From: an uncultured Bacteroides sp.
Lineage (GTDB): Bacteria; Bacteroidota; Bacteroidia; Bacteroidales; Bacteroidaceae
Direction: 5' to 3'
DNA: 64,000 nucleotides
NCBI GenBank assembly: GCA_947074205.1
Contig: CAMTOQ010000016.1
Location: 1-64,000 of the forward strand
Shown here: one piece after another, positions 17,157 through 26,035 of the stretch
Layout: the number at the start of each line of letters is the position of its first letter
Numbering within the stretch: the first letter of the stretch is position 1
Translations under genes and position numbers: made by a program
The notes under the pieces: model-generated
Seen by the model: only the letters and a program-made list of their open reading frames with translations
Databases searched by the model: none
Told to the model about the DNA's origin: nothing

Positions 17157-18176
17157 ATGACAACATCAACTGCTGGAGTGGAGCAAAAAGGAGGTGGGCT
17201 ACTAGCTACTTTACGTACCCACAACAAGAAAATTTATGTGACTTTAGTCTCTTCTATTGCTATACTTTTGTTGCTGGACTATGTTCCCGGACTAGAATTT
17301 ATGTCGGCTTGGGTAACGCCGCCGGTAGCATTGTTTCTTGGTTTAGCCTTCGCGTTGATATGTGGACAGGCTCATCCTAATTTTAATAAGAAGACTTCAA
17401 AATATCTTTTGCAATACTCTGTAGTGGGTTTAGGTTTTGGTATGAATCTTCATGCTGCTCTCGCTTCGGGTAAAGAGGGGATGAGCTTTACTATTATTTC
17501 GGTGGTAGGTACATTGGCCATTGGTTGGTTCTTGGGGCGTAAGTTCTTCAAGTTAGAGAAAAAGACCACCTACTTAATTAGCTCGGGTACCGCGATCTGC
17601 GGCGGTAGCGCTATTGCTGCTGTGGGTCCTGTGTTGAAGGCTAACGACTCTGAAATGTCGGTTTCGCTAGCAGCTATCTTTATATTGAATGCAATTGCAC
17701 TTTTTATTTTCCCGGCCATTGGTCACTCATTGGATATGACGCAACAGCAGTTTGGTACCTGGGCGGCTATTGCCATTCACGATACTAGCTCTGTGGTAGG
17801 CGCTGGCGCTGCTTATGGCGAAGAGGCCCTAGGCATAGCTACAACTATCAAATTGACTCGTGCGCTTTGGATTATCCCTATCGCTTTCTTCACTTCATTT
17901 GTGTTTAAGTCTAAAGGGCAGAAGATTTCAATTCCATGGTTCATCTTCTTCTTTGTAGCTGCAATGGTGGTGAATACTTATCTTCTACAAGATGTGCCTC
18001 AAATAGGCCAAGGTATCAACGAACTAGCCCGTAAGTCATTGACGCTTACCATGTTCTTTATTGGTGCTTCGCTATCCATGAAGGTGTTGAAAAATGTAGG
18101 TTTGAAACCTCTTTTGTTAGGTATTCTTCTGTGGGTAATTATTAGCTTGTCTTCATTAGCATACATTATGTTGTAA
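17157..18176 (+). CDS. YeiH-type putative anion/sulfate exporter
   Basis: This 339-residue inner-membrane protein has about ten hydrophobic segments and fits the Cons_hypoth698 (YeiH) family. Characteristic stretches are PPVALFLGLAFALICGQ, LLQYSVVGLGFGMNLHAAL, the highly conserved LISSGTAICGGSAIAAVGPVL, AIHDTSSVVGAGAAYG, and TIKLTRALWIIPIAF. Family members are annotated as sulfate exporters, which is weakly supported experimentally. It is a single gene with its own promoter and terminator. Confidence 0.88.
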   Translation: MTTSTAGVEQKGGGLLATLRTHNKKIYVTLVSSIAILLLLDYVPGLEFMSAWVTPPVALFLGLAFALICGQAHPNFNKKTSKYLLQYSVVGLGFGMNLHAALASGKEGMSFTIISVVGTLAIGWFLGRKFFKLEKKTTYLISSGTAICGGSAIAAVGPVLKANDSEMSVSLAAIFILNAIALFIFPAIGHSLDMTQQQFGTWAAIAIHDTSSVVGAGAAYGEEALGIATTIKLTRALWIIPIAFFTSFVFKSKGQKISIPWFIFFFVAAMVVNTYLLQDVPQIGQGINELARKSLTLTMFFIGASLSMKVLKNVGLKPLLLGILLWVIISLSSLAYIML

Positions 18177-18213
18177 TAAATAATAGAGTTTTATACGATT
18201 AGTAATTTAGTTG

Positions 18214-18247
18214 GGCTGCTCCTGTGAAGGAGTGGCCTTTATTTTTG
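18214..18247 (+). terminator. Terminator after the YeiH-like gene
   Basis: GGCTGCTCCT (18214-18223) pairs with AGGAGTGGCC (18228-18237) including two G-U pairs, with a GTGA loop, followed by TTTATTTTT. Confidence 0.75.
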
Positions 18248-18291
18248 GCTCTATTTTAGTGGAGTGTGATGGTATTTAAATGGGGAGATAC

Positions 18292-18333
18292 AAAAATGGA
18301 GGATAACCAGTAGTTGCCTACTCGTTACCCTCC
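18292..18333 (-). terminator. Terminator after recA
   Basis: On the minus strand GGAGGGTAAC pairs with GTTATCCTCC (arms 18298-18307 and 18324-18333), followed by ATTTTTG. Confidence 0.75.
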
Positions 18334-18365
18334 ATTCTAGAAGATTTTATCTAATCGATAAGAAC

Positions 18366-19403
18366 TTATTTCTTCTCTTGCATTCTTTCGAAGATTAGAG
18401 TTTCTAGTTCTTCGGCTAGTTCAGGATTATCGGCAATCACCTGTTTAGCAGCATCGCGTCCTTGACCTAGTTTAGTATCGTTGTAGCTGTACCATGAACC
18501 GCTCTTTTTTATGATACCATAATCGGCACCCAAGTCGATGATTTCGCCTGCGCGAGAGATACCTTCGCCAAACATGATGTCGAACTCTGCACGACGGAAT
18601 GGGGGAGCCACCTTGTTCTTCACTACCTTTACTTTGGTTGCTCTACCAATCATCTCTTCGCCATCTTTGATGGTTTGACCACCACGGATATCAAGACGAA
18701 CTGATGCGTAGAACTTCAAAGCGTTACCGCCGGTTGTTGTTTCGGGGTTACCAAACATTACACCGATCTTCTCGCGAAGCTGATTGATAAAGATACAAGT
18801 AGTGCGTGTTTTGCTTACAGCTGATGTTAGCTTACGCAAAGCTTGCGACATCAAACGAGCCTGTAGACCTACTTTGTTTTCACCCATATCGCCTTCAATT
18901 TCTGCCTTAGGAGTAAGAGCTGCCACCGAGTCGATAACGATAATATCAATTGCTGATGAACGGATCAATTGCTCTGCAATTTCCAAAGCCTCTTCACCAT
19001 TGTTAGGCTGCGAGATGAACAGGTTGTCCACATCTACACCAAGTTTCTCCGCATAGAAACGGTCGAACGCATGTTCCGCATCGATAAATGCCGCGATACC
19101 GCCCTGCTTTTGAACCTCTGCAATGGCATGGATCGCCAATGTTGTCTTACCCGATGATTCAGGACCGTAGATTTCGATTATTCTACCACGAGGGTAGCCG
19201 CCTACACCAAGCGCTGAGTTGAGGGCGATAGATCCCGAAGGGATAACCTCTATCTCGTCAACGGCTTGATCGCCCATCTTCATGATTGAACCTTTACCAA
19301 AGCTTTTCTCTATCTTGTCCATTGCAGCCTGCAAAGCTTTAAGCTTTTCGCTGGCTCCAGCTCCTTTTTCTTGATCGAAATTTAACTCGTCTTTTTTTGC
19401 CAT
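18366..19403 (-). CDS. recA: Recombinase RecA
   Basis: RecA forms filaments on single-stranded DNA for strand exchange and triggers LexA/UmuD-type autoproteolysis. The 345-residue protein is normal, with Walker [38 protein letters not shown], Walker [24 protein letters not shown]1 [18 protein letters not shown] and L2 [36 protein letters not shown]. It is the last gene of a minus-strand run with bcp (29-base gap) and the carboxynorspermidine synthase gene. Confidence 0.98.
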   Translation of the reverse strand: MAKKDELNFDQEKGAGASEKLKALQAAMDKIEKSFGKGSIMKMGDQAVDEIEVIPSGSIALNSALGVGGYPRGRIIEIYGPESSGKTTLAIHAIAEVQKQGGIAAFIDAEHAFDRFYAEKLGVDVDNLFISQPNNGEEALEIAEQLIRSSAIDIIVIDSVAALTPKAEIEGDMGENKVGLQARLMSQALRKLTSAVSKTRTTCIFINQLREKIGVMFGNPETTTGGNALKFYASVRLDIRGGQTIKDGEEMIGRATKVKVVKNKVAPPFRRAEFDIMFGEGISRAGEIIDLGADYGIIKKSGSWYSYNDTKLGQGRDAAKQVIADNPELAEELETLIFERMQEKK

Positions 19404-19432
19404 CTGTTTTATGTATTGATGATTAAATATTT

Positions 19433-19903
19433 CTATTGTTTTGCTGAGTCGAGAAGGCTTAGAACCTGTAAAGCGTGTTCTTTGGTCTTGATCTCTTTAG
19501 GAGTAAAAATGTGCGTCACTACTCCTTCTTTATCTATTATGAAAGTGGTTCGGAAGGTTCCCATATACTTGCGGCCGGCCAATGTCTTTTCGCCCCACAC
19601 ACCGAAGTCGTTTACTAGCTTCATATCAGTGTCGGCTATCAGAGGAAAACTTAAACTGTTTTTCTCAATAAAGCGTTGGTGCGATTTCTCGTCGTTGATA
19701 CTTACGCCAATCACTTGATAGCCTGCTTTGCGAACATCTTCGAAATGGTCGCGGAAATTACAAGCCTCGGCTGTACAGCCGGGTGTACTATCTTTAGGAT
19801 AGAAATAGAGCACAATGCCTTGTCCGCTATAATCGCTGCGACGAATCTCTTTACCGTTTTCGTCTTTTCCCAATAAGTCGGGAGCTTTATCACCTACGTT
19901 CAT
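19433..19903 (-). CDS. bcp: Thiol peroxidase, Bcp-type peroxiredoxin
   Basis: This 156-residue peroxiredoxin reduces hydroperoxides. The peroxidatic Cys lies in [21 protein letters not shown], which also has the second Cys four residues later typical of the Bcp/PrxQ group. The partner region is [22 protein letters not shown]. The length is standard. It sits between the carboxynorspermidine synthase gene and recA in the same direction, probably co-transcribed with recA. Confidence 0.94.
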   Translation of the reverse strand: MNVGDKAPDLLGKDENGKEIRRSDYSGQGIVLYFYPKDSTPGCTAEACNFRDHFEDVRKAGYQVIGVSINDEKSHQRFIEKNSLSFPLIADTDMKLVNDFGVWGEKTLAGRKYMGTFRTTFIIDKEGVVTHIFTPKEIKTKEHALQVLSLLDSAKQ

Positions 19904-19919
19904 GATTTAGATTTGTTTT

Positions 19920-19952
19920 AAGTACTGATTAAAGGGATTTTAATCAGTACTT
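19920..19952 (-). promoter_or_regulatory. Strong intergenic hairpin between carboxynorspermidine synthase and bcp
   Basis: A perfect 14-bp inverted repeat (AAGTACTGATTAAA at 19920-19933, its complement at 19939-19952) has a 5-base loop. Neither side has a good T-run, so it may stabilise or attenuate the transcript rather than terminate it. Confidence 0.5.
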
Positions 19953-19960
19953 ATATGTTA

Positions 19961-21154
19961 TTATAATTCTAAGTTCTTATCGAACTCTTCGTGCCATGGC
20001 AAACCTTGAATGTTCAATTGTTCCATAAATGGATCTGGATTGAACTCTTCTACGTTCCAAACTCCCGGACGCTTCCAAATGCCTTTCAAGAACATCATGG
20101 CACCGATCATGGCAGGAACACCTGTAGTGTAGCTCACGCCTTGCATGCCTGTCTCTTCGTAAGCAGCACGGTGGCTACAGTTGTTGTAGATGTAGTAAGT
20201 ACGTTCTTTTCCATCTTTCAAGCCACGGATGCGGCAACCAATAGAAGTTTCGCCTTCGTAGTTTTCACCCAAGTCTTGTGGGTTAGGCAATACAGCTTTC
20301 AAGAACTGCAAAGGCACAATTTCTTGACCGTTGTAGTTGATAGGCTCGATGCTTGCCATACCGATGTTTTGAATCACGCGAAGGTGAGTCAAGTATTCTT
20401 GACCGAATGTCATCCAAAAACGTGCACGCTTGATGGTTGGGAAGTTCTTCACCAACGATTCCAACTCCTCGTGGAAAAGTAGATAAGAGTCGCGTGGGCC
20501 AATATTTGGATAAGTGATATCTTGATGTATTGACAATGGAGCTGTTGTTACCCACTCTCCATTCTCAAAATAACGGCCGTTTTGAGTAATCTCACGGATA
20601 TTAATCTCTGGGTTGAAGTTGGTTGCAAAAGCTTTATGGTGATCGCCTGCATTACAGTCTACGATATCAAGATACTCCATTTCGTCGAAATAGTGTTTCG
20701 CTGCATAAGCAGTAAAGATACCGCTTACTCCTGGGTCGAATCCACAACCAAGGATAGCTGTAAGTCCAGCATCTTCGAAGCGTTTCTTGTAAGCCCATTG
20801 CCAGCTATATTCAAAATGAGCTTCATCTTTAGGCTCATAGTTGGCAGTGTCCAGATAATTTACGCCTGTTTGCAAACAAGCCTCCATAATGGTAAGGTCT
20901 TGGTAAGGAAGGGCTACATTGATTACGATTTCGGGTTTAAAATCATTGAAAAGCGCTACCAGTTCTTCTACACTGTCAGCGTCAACTTTTGCAGTTTTAA
21001 TGTTAGGGTTTCCGATGGCCTTTACAATATCGTCACACTTAGACTGTGTACGACTGGCAATCATAATGTCAGTGAAAACATCGGCATTCTGTGCCACTTT
21101 GTGTGCTACGACAGTGCCTACACCGCCTGCACCAATAATAAGAACTCTACCCAT
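19961..21154 (-). CDS. Carboxynorspermidine synthase (saccharopine dehydrogenase family)
   Basis: This 397-residue protein has an N-terminal Rossmann fold (VLIIGAGGVGTVVAHKVAQNADVFTDIMIASRTQSKCDDIV) and a catalytic domain with TGVNYLDTANYEPKDEAHFEYSWQWAYKKRF and LGCGFDPGVSGIFTAYA. This is the carboxynorspermidine/carboxyspermidine dehydrogenase (LYS1-like) type. It condenses aspartate semialdehyde with a diamine and reduces the product with NADPH. The next enzyme, NspC, is encoded at 26.0-27.2 kb, which supports this over lysine metabolism. The product would be norspermidine or spermidine depending on the diamine available. Confidence 0.85.
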   Translation of the reverse strand: MGRVLIIGAGGVGTVVAHKVAQNADVFTDIMIASRTQSKCDDIVKAIGNPNIKTAKVDADSVEELVALFNDFKPEIVINVALPYQDLTIMEACLQTGVNYLDTANYEPKDEAHFEYSWQWAYKKRFEDAGLTAILGCGFDPGVSGIFTAYAAKHYFDEMEYLDIVDCNAGDHHKAFATNFNPEINIREITQNGRYFENGEWVTTAPLSIHQDITYPNIGPRDSYLLFHEELESLVKNFPTIKRARFWMTFGQEYLTHLRVIQNIGMASIEPINYNGQEIVPLQFLKAVLPNPQDLGENYEGETSIGCRIRGLKDGKERTYYIYNNCSHRAAYEETGMQGVSYTTGVPAMIGAMMFLKGIWKRPGVWNVEEFNPDPFMEQLNIQGLPWHEEFDKNLEL

Positions 21155-21201
21155 TTCTTTTAAATTAAAAAATTAAGCATTTACGCATTGTTTTAGTGGA
21201 G

Positions 21202-21209
21202 CAAATATA
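21202..21209 (-). promoter_or_regulatory. Candidate -7 box for the carboxynorspermidine synthase gene
   Basis: The minus strand reads TATATTTG, 47 bases before the start codon. No clear -33 element is seen. Confidence 0.4.
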
Positions 21210-21289
21210 AGTGATTATTTTCAGATAGCGATTTCTACACTCTCTATTTTTTATCATTGGTGGGTTAAACAAAACTAAGCGATTAATGT

Positions 21290-21297
21290 TATATTTG
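21290..21297 (+). promoter_or_regulatory. Candidate -7 box for the META-domain gene
   Basis: TATATTTG matches TAnnTTTG and lies 27 bases before the ATG at 21325. The -33 element is weak. Confidence 0.5.
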
Positions 21298-21324
21298 CAT
21301 CCGATTTAACTAAAAACATACAAC

Positions 21325-22113
21325 ATGAGAAAATTGACTGTTATTATTTCTGGTTTGCTAGCGCTTGCAATGGCTACATCTTGTCAATCTAAGAAAGAAG
21401 AAACTCCTCTTTCTGCTTTAAATGGTGAGTGGAATATTGTAAAAATAGATGGAAAAGAACTATCTACCTCTAGCAACCATGAAGCTCCATTTATAGTGTT
21501 TGACACTGCTACTGGTCAGCTTTATGGATTCAGTGGATGCAATCGTATGATGGGTAGCTTCAATACAGATACTCAACCAGGAATTTTGCAACTTGAGCCC
21601 GTGAATACTACTCGTATGGCTTGCCCGGATATGACCGTGGAGCAGAGTGTAATTGAGGCGCTCTCTAAAGTGAAGTCTTTTGCCAAAGAGATGGATGATA
21701 AAATGGTGCTTCGTGGTGCTGATGACAAAGACATTATGGTTATTGAGAAAAAGAAAAACGATATCACCGTAAGCGACTTAGCAGGTCAATGGGAAATTAT
21801 TGAGGTGCAAAACGAACAGGTTCCAAGCGGAATGGAGAATCAGCCTTTCATTGAATTCAACGAAGCTGAAGCTAGAATTCATGGCAATGCCGGCTGTAAT
21901 ATTTTTAATGGTGGCTACCAAATTGAAGAGGGCAATCCTTTGGCTATTTCATTTCCTAACACCATCACTACAATGATGTCGTGTCCTGATATGGAGATTG
22001 AATCGAAGATTATTAACGCTCTAAACGGTGTAGCATCTTTTGATAAGGTAGACAACGGTGTTGGTCTGTACAACGCAGAAGGTTTACTAGTGCTCGTATT
22101 GCAAAAGAAATAA
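21325..22113 (+). CDS. Lipoprotein with two META (HslJ-like) domains
   Basis: This 262-residue envelope protein has a lipoprotein signal (MRKLTVIISGLLALAMATSC, Cys20). Two tandem META/DUF306 domains follow, at about 30-140 and 150-262. Each has the pattern L-x-G-x-W-x-I, a GxxGCN motif (YGFSGCNRMMGSF; IHGNAGCNIFNGGY), and a Cys-Pro-Asp-Met motif (RMACPDM; MMSCPDM). HslJ-type domains are linked to envelope stress and novobiocin tolerance in E. coli, but the mechanism is unclear. The duplication inside one protein is common in Bacteroidota. Confidence 0.88.
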   Translation: MRKLTVIISGLLALAMATSCQSKKEETPLSALNGEWNIVKIDGKELSTSSNHEAPFIVFDTATGQLYGFSGCNRMMGSFNTDTQPGILQLEPVNTTRMACPDMTVEQSVIEALSKVKSFAKEMDDKMVLRGADDKDIMVIEKKKNDITVSDLAGQWEIIEVQNEQVPSGMENQPFIEFNEAEARIHGNAGCNIFNGGYQIEEGNPLAISFPNTITTMMSCPDMEIESKIINALNGVASFDKVDNGVGLYNAEGLLVLVLQKK

Positions 22114-22140
22114 GTAAGGCTTTTAGTCTACTTTATATTT

Positions 22141-22185
22141 AAAAAGCAGGAAAAGAATGGACTTCTTCTCCTGCTTTTTTTCTTG
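22141..22185 (+). terminator. Terminator between the META gene and sodB
   Basis: A 17-bp inverted repeat with one mismatch (22141-22157 and 22163-22179, arms beginning AAAAAGCAGGA) is followed by TTTCTT. Confidence 0.85.
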
Positions 22186-22206
22186 GCTTAACTTATGTAT
22201 GATGAT

Positions 22207-22794
22207 CTACATCTTCATGCGTTCTTCTACAACCTTCCAATCTACTATATCCCATAGTCCCTTGAGATGATCGCCACGTCTGTTCTGGAAATCTAGGTAA
22301 TAAGCATGTTCCCAAACGTCGAAACATAATAGTGGTTTCCAGCCATATCGAAGTGGGTTGCAACCGTTGTGTTCTTTGGTAATAACAAGTTGTCCATCAG
22401 GCTTTAGCGAAAGCCATGCCCATCCCGATCCAAACAACGTAATACCTGCATTGGTAAACTCAGTTTTGAAATTGTCGAAGCTCACCCAAGCTTCATTTAT
22501 CAATTTAGCAAGTTCTCCGTGTGGCTCTTTCAACTCAGGTTTCGGACTGAACTGAAGGAAGTACATCGTATGATTAATCACTTGTCCGGCATTGTTGAAG
22601 ATACCACCGTCGGGTGCAGTTCCTACAATCTCCTCGGCAGTTTTATCTGCATACTCCGTATCTTTTACTAATTTGTTGAGGTTGTCAACATAGGTTTGAA
22701 GATGTTTGCCATAGTGAAACTCTATGGTTTCTTTGCTGATTGCTGGCGCCAACGCATCGTTAGCATAAGGCAGTTTAGGCATTTCGTGAATCAT
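22207..22794 (-). CDS. sodB: Superoxide dismutase, Fe/Mn family
   Basis: This 195-residue cytoplasmic enzyme dismutates superoxide. Metal ligands are visible in IEFHYGKHLQTYVDNLN, QVINHTMYFLQF and FDVWEHAYYLDFQNRR. The GSGWAWL stretch and a Gly-rich metal-site environment are like the cambialistic or iron enzymes of Bacteroides and Porphyromonas. Which metal is used cannot be decided from sequence alone. It stands alone, convergent with the META gene. Confidence 0.95.
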   Translation of the reverse strand: MIHEMPKLPYANDALAPAISKETIEFHYGKHLQTYVDNLNKLVKDTEYADKTAEEIVGTAPDGGIFNNAGQVINHTMYFLQFSPKPELKEPHGELAKLINEAWVSFDNFKTEFTNAGITLFGSGWAWLSLKPDGQLVITKEHNGCNPLRYGWKPLLCFDVWEHAYYLDFQNRRGDHLKGLWDIVDWKVVEERMKM

Positions 22795-22909
22795 AATCTA
22801 TTCAGTTTTTAATGGTGTAATAAGATGGTATAACTATCTCTTAAAAGACAACACAATAACAAATTCTTTTTATAAAATGTTTTTGCTGTAGAGTAGAATC
22901 AAAGTGTGC

Positions 22910-22940
22910 TTTGTAGATTGCCTTGAATAGTTTACTTTTG
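22910..22940 (+). promoter_or_regulatory. Promoter of the UvrD/PcrA helicase gene
   Basis: TTTG (22910-22913), a 19-base spacer and TACTTTTG (22933-22940) form a good Bacteroidota promoter. The -7 box ends only 7 bases before the ATG at 22948, so the transcript would be leaderless or nearly so. Confidence 0.75.
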
Positions 22941-22947
22941 TAGAATC

Positions 22948-25257
22948 ATGGAAACAAACTATCTAGAAGAGTTGAATAGTAGTCAGCGGGATGCTGTGCT
23001 CTATTGTGACGGGCCTTCGTTGGTGATTGCCGGTGCAGGTTCGGGCAAGACTCGTGTGCTTACTTACAAGATAGCCTATCTACTCGAACAGGGCTATAAA
23101 CCCTATAATATATTGGCATTGACCTTTACCAATAAGGCGGCTAGAGAGATGAAAGAACGTATTGCACGCCAGGTGGGTAGTAAGTCTGCCCAGATGCTTT
23201 GGATGGGTACTTTTCACTCCATCTTTTCGCGTATACTTCGTAGTCAAGCTGCTCATATTGGTTTTACTTCCAATTTTACCATCTATGACTCTTCGGACAG
23301 TAAGAGTCTAATCCGTTCTATTTTGAAAGAGATGAAGTTGGATGAGAAGGTGTATAAACCGGGGATGATTCAAGGGCGTATATCGAAAGCGAAAAACCAC
23401 TTGATTCTACCTCAGGCCTATGCTACCAATCATGAACTTTTTAAGGATGATCAGATGCTGAAGATACCTGCTATGCGCGATATCTATCAGCGTTATTGGG
23501 ATCGTTGCAAGCAGTCGGATGTGATGGATTTCGATGATCTATTGGTTTATACTTTTCTGCTGTTCGACCGACACCCTGAAGTTTTGGCACTGTATCAGCA
23601 GCAGTTCCAATATGTATTGGTTGATGAGTATCAGGATACAAACTATGCTCAGCATGCCATCATTCTACAATTGACGAAAATTAATCAACGTGTTTGTGTT
23701 GTTGGTGATGATGCACAGAGTATCTACTCTTTTCGTGGAGCAGATATTGACAACATCCTCTCTTTTTCTAAAATATATCAAGATACGAAGCTCTTTAAAT
23801 TGGAACAGAATTATCGTTCTACACAGTCCATTGTGTCTGCCGCGAATAGTCTGATTGAGAAGAATAGCAGGCAGATAAAGAAGGTGGTGTTCTCCGAGAA
23901 GAGCGAGGGAGAGATGATAAGTGTCGCAGGTGCGTATAGCGATTTGGAGGAAGGCGAGATTGTAGTCAATCGCATCGCAGCGCTACGACAAGAGAAAGAC
24001 TATGAATTTTCCGACTTTGCCATTCTCTACCGCACTAATGCGCAGAGCCGTATCTTCGAGGAAGCACTTCGCAAGAGGGTTTTCCCTTATCGTATATATG
24101 GTGGTCTATCTTTCTACCAACGTAAAGAGGTGAAAGATGTGATTGCCTATTTTCGAATGGTGGTCAATCCTAACGACGAAGAGGCTTTTAAACGTATCAT
24201 TAATTATCCTGCACGCGGTATTGGCGACACTACGCTCAATAAAATCATTTTCGCTGCCAATGATGCCAATGTGAGTTTGTGGAAAGTACTTGGCGAGCCA
24301 CTGACCTATGGTTTGAATATCAATAAAGGCACGCACGCTAAACTTCAGGCATTTCGCGAACTGATGGAGTCTTTTATTGCCGATATTGCTACAAAGAATG
24401 CTTATGATCTGGGTGTGGATGTTGTGAGGCAGTCGGGCATTATGACCGAGATTTGCCAAGATAATACGCCCGAGAATATGAGTCGTAAGGAGAATATAGA
24501 AGCGTTGATTAGTGGGATGAACGATTTCTATATGCAACGCACAGAAGAAGGAAACGCGGCCATCTATCTGACGGATTTCTTATCGGAAGTATCGCTGATG
24601 ACCGATCAAGATGATCAATCGGGTGCCGATGATTCGAAGATAACGCTAATGACCATACATGCATCAAAAGGGCTAGAGTTTAAAAATGTCTTTGTGGTGG
24701 GTATGGAAGAGAATCTTTTCCCCAGCAACATGTCGGGCGATTCGCCCCGTGCCATGGAGGAAGAACGACGTTTGTTTTATGTGGCCATCACGCGTGCAGA
24801 GGATCATTGTTTTCTATCATTTGCCAAGATGCGCTCACGCTATGGCAAAACTGAGTATGCCGTGCCCAGCCGCTTCTTGAAAGATATTGACCCCGGCCTA
24901 TTGAGGCAACCGGGTGAGTCGCCAATGAGACAACGCACTGCTGCAAAATCGGCCTCAATGGCTCCCAAAGTAAAAGAAACTCCTATTGCAAGGCCATCAG
25001 CAACAATGAAGCCGTTGAGCCAATGCTCTACAACGAATAATAGTCAGCCCTCGAGCATGACACCTCCTTCTCAAAAGGTAAATCAGAATGACTCTGGTCT
25101 GCAAGTTGGTCAAATTGTGGGACACGAACGTTTTGGCCGTGGTGAGGTGCTTAAAGTAGAAGGAAGCGGCGATAATGCAAAAGCATCTATTGCGTTCGAG
25201 AATGTGGGTGTGAAACAACTTTTACTACGTTTTGCACGTTTAACAGTAATAGACTAG
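22948..25257 (+). CDS. UvrD/PcrA/Rep-type DNA helicase
   Basis: This 769-residue superfamily 1A helicase unwinds DNA 3' to 5' in repair and replication. Motifs in order are Walker A AGAGSGKTRVL (near residue 30), TFTNKAAREMKER, GTFHSIFSRILR, VDEYQDTN, VGDDAQSIYSFRGAD, LEQNYRSTQSI, LYRTNAQSR, TIHASKGLEFKNVFV and RRLFYVAITRA. The C-terminal 50 residues (GQIVGHERFGRGEVLKVEGSGDNAKASIAFENVGVKQLLLRFA) form the tudor-like domain typical of PcrA, which binds RNA polymerase. A Pro/Ser-rich linker lies before it. It is upstream of the glycine-zipper lipoprotein gene (29-base gap). Confidence 0.95.
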   Translation: METNYLEELNSSQRDAVLYCDGPSLVIAGAGSGKTRVLTYKIAYLLEQGYKPYNILALTFTNKAAREMKERIARQVGSKSAQMLWMGTFHSIFSRILRSQAAHIGFTSNFTIYDSSDSKSLIRSILKEMKLDEKVYKPGMIQGRISKAKNHLILPQAYATNHELFKDDQMLKIPAMRDIYQRYWDRCKQSDVMDFDDLLVYTFLLFDRHPEVLALYQQQFQYVLVDEYQDTNYAQHAIILQLTKINQRVCVVGDDAQSIYSFRGADIDNILSFSKIYQDTKLFKLEQNYRSTQSIVSAANSLIEKNSRQIKKVVFSEKSEGEMISVAGAYSDLEEGEIVVNRIAALRQEKDYEFSDFAILYRTNAQSRIFEEALRKRVFPYRIYGGLSFYQRKEVKDVIAYFRMVVNPNDEEAFKRIINYPARGIGDTTLNKIIFAANDANVSLWKVLGEPLTYGLNINKGTHAKLQAFRELMESFIADIATKNAYDLGVDVVRQSGIMTEICQDNTPENMSRKENIEALISGMNDFYMQRTEEGNAAIYLTDFLSEVSLMTDQDDQSGADDSKITLMTIHASKGLEFKNVFVVGMEENLFPSNMSGDSPRAMEEERRLFYVAITRAEDHCFLSFAKMRSRYGKTEYAVPSRFLKDIDPGLLRQPGESPMRQRTAAKSASMAPKVKETPIARPSATMKPLSQCSTTNNSQPSSMTPPSQKVNQNDSGLQVGQIVGHERFGRGEVLKVEGSGDNAKASIAFENVGVKQLLLRFARLTVID

Positions 25258-25286
25258 AAAGCAGTTTTCCATTAATATAGAGATGT

Positions 25287-25979
25287 ATGAGAAAGATGTT
25301 CTTGTTTCTTTGTATACCGACTCTATTGCTCAGCTCCTGTGGTTCTTTGAATAGTGGAGTAGGCGCAAGCCCGGGTGCAGTTATGGCGGGTGCTGCTGTA
25401 GGTGGTAATGTGGGTAGTGCTATTGGCGGAATCGTAGGTTCGAATAATGCAGGTTGGCATGGTGGTTGGCGCGGATCGGCTATTGGTTCTCTTGTAGGTA
25501 CTATTGCCGGTGCAGCTATTGGTGGCGCTATATCTTCGGAAGCTCGACGACAGCAGGAACAAGCTATGCAGCAACCCCAGTATGTCGATAATTATTACGA
25601 CGCGGGTGCTTACAACAGTTCATCGAGTGCAATCAATCAGCTCCTAATAGAGAATATTCGATTTATTGACGCAAATCGCAATAGAACCATTAACCCGAAT
25701 GAGAGTAGTAAAATCATCTTTGATATATACAATGATGGAGATGAAACTGTCTACAATGTTGTTCCTGTGGTTCAAGATATGTCCGATTCAAAGGCCATAT
25801 CCATTTCGCCTAGTGCAATGATTGAACGCATCCTTCCCGGTACCGGCTATAGATATACCGCCACCCTTTTTGCTGATAAGAAGCTAAAGAGTGGCACGAT
25901 AACGATACGAGTAGCCGTGACATCAGAAAATGGTATAATGGGCGATTGGCAAGAGTTCACACTTGATTGTGTAAAATAA
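25287..25979 (+). CDS. Glycine-zipper lipoprotein
   Basis: The 230-residue protein has a lipoprotein signal (MRKMFLFLCIPTLLLSSC, Cys18). A Gly/Ala-rich segment follows at about residues 30-85 with GxxxG spacing (GAAVGGNVGSAIGGIVGSN ... GSLVGTIAGAAIGGAIS), typical of glycine-zipper membrane proteins. The C-terminal half is beta-rich and resembles an Ig-like DUF4352-style fold (INQLLIENIRFIDANRNRTINPNESSKIIFDIYNDGDETVYNV). It is probably an outer-membrane-associated structural protein of unknown role. The start follows the helicase gene closely, so the two may share a transcript. Confidence 0.75.
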   Translation: MRKMFLFLCIPTLLLSSCGSLNSGVGASPGAVMAGAAVGGNVGSAIGGIVGSNNAGWHGGWRGSAIGSLVGTIAGAAIGGAISSEARRQQEQAMQQPQYVDNYYDAGAYNSSSSAINQLLIENIRFIDANRNRTINPNESSKIIFDIYNDGDETVYNVVPVVQDMSDSKAISISPSAMIERILPGTGYRYTATLFADKKLKSGTITIRVAVTSENGIMGDWQEFTLDCVK

Positions 25980-26035
25980 GATTCTTGTTTTGGTGCCGCC
26001 CTTTAAAATGAATTAAACTGTAATTGAAATTATAA

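Noticed and set aside
24106..24537. 143-codon minus-strand ORF inside the helicase gene
   Set aside because: It lies wholly opposite a strongly conserved coding region and has no recognisable protein features.
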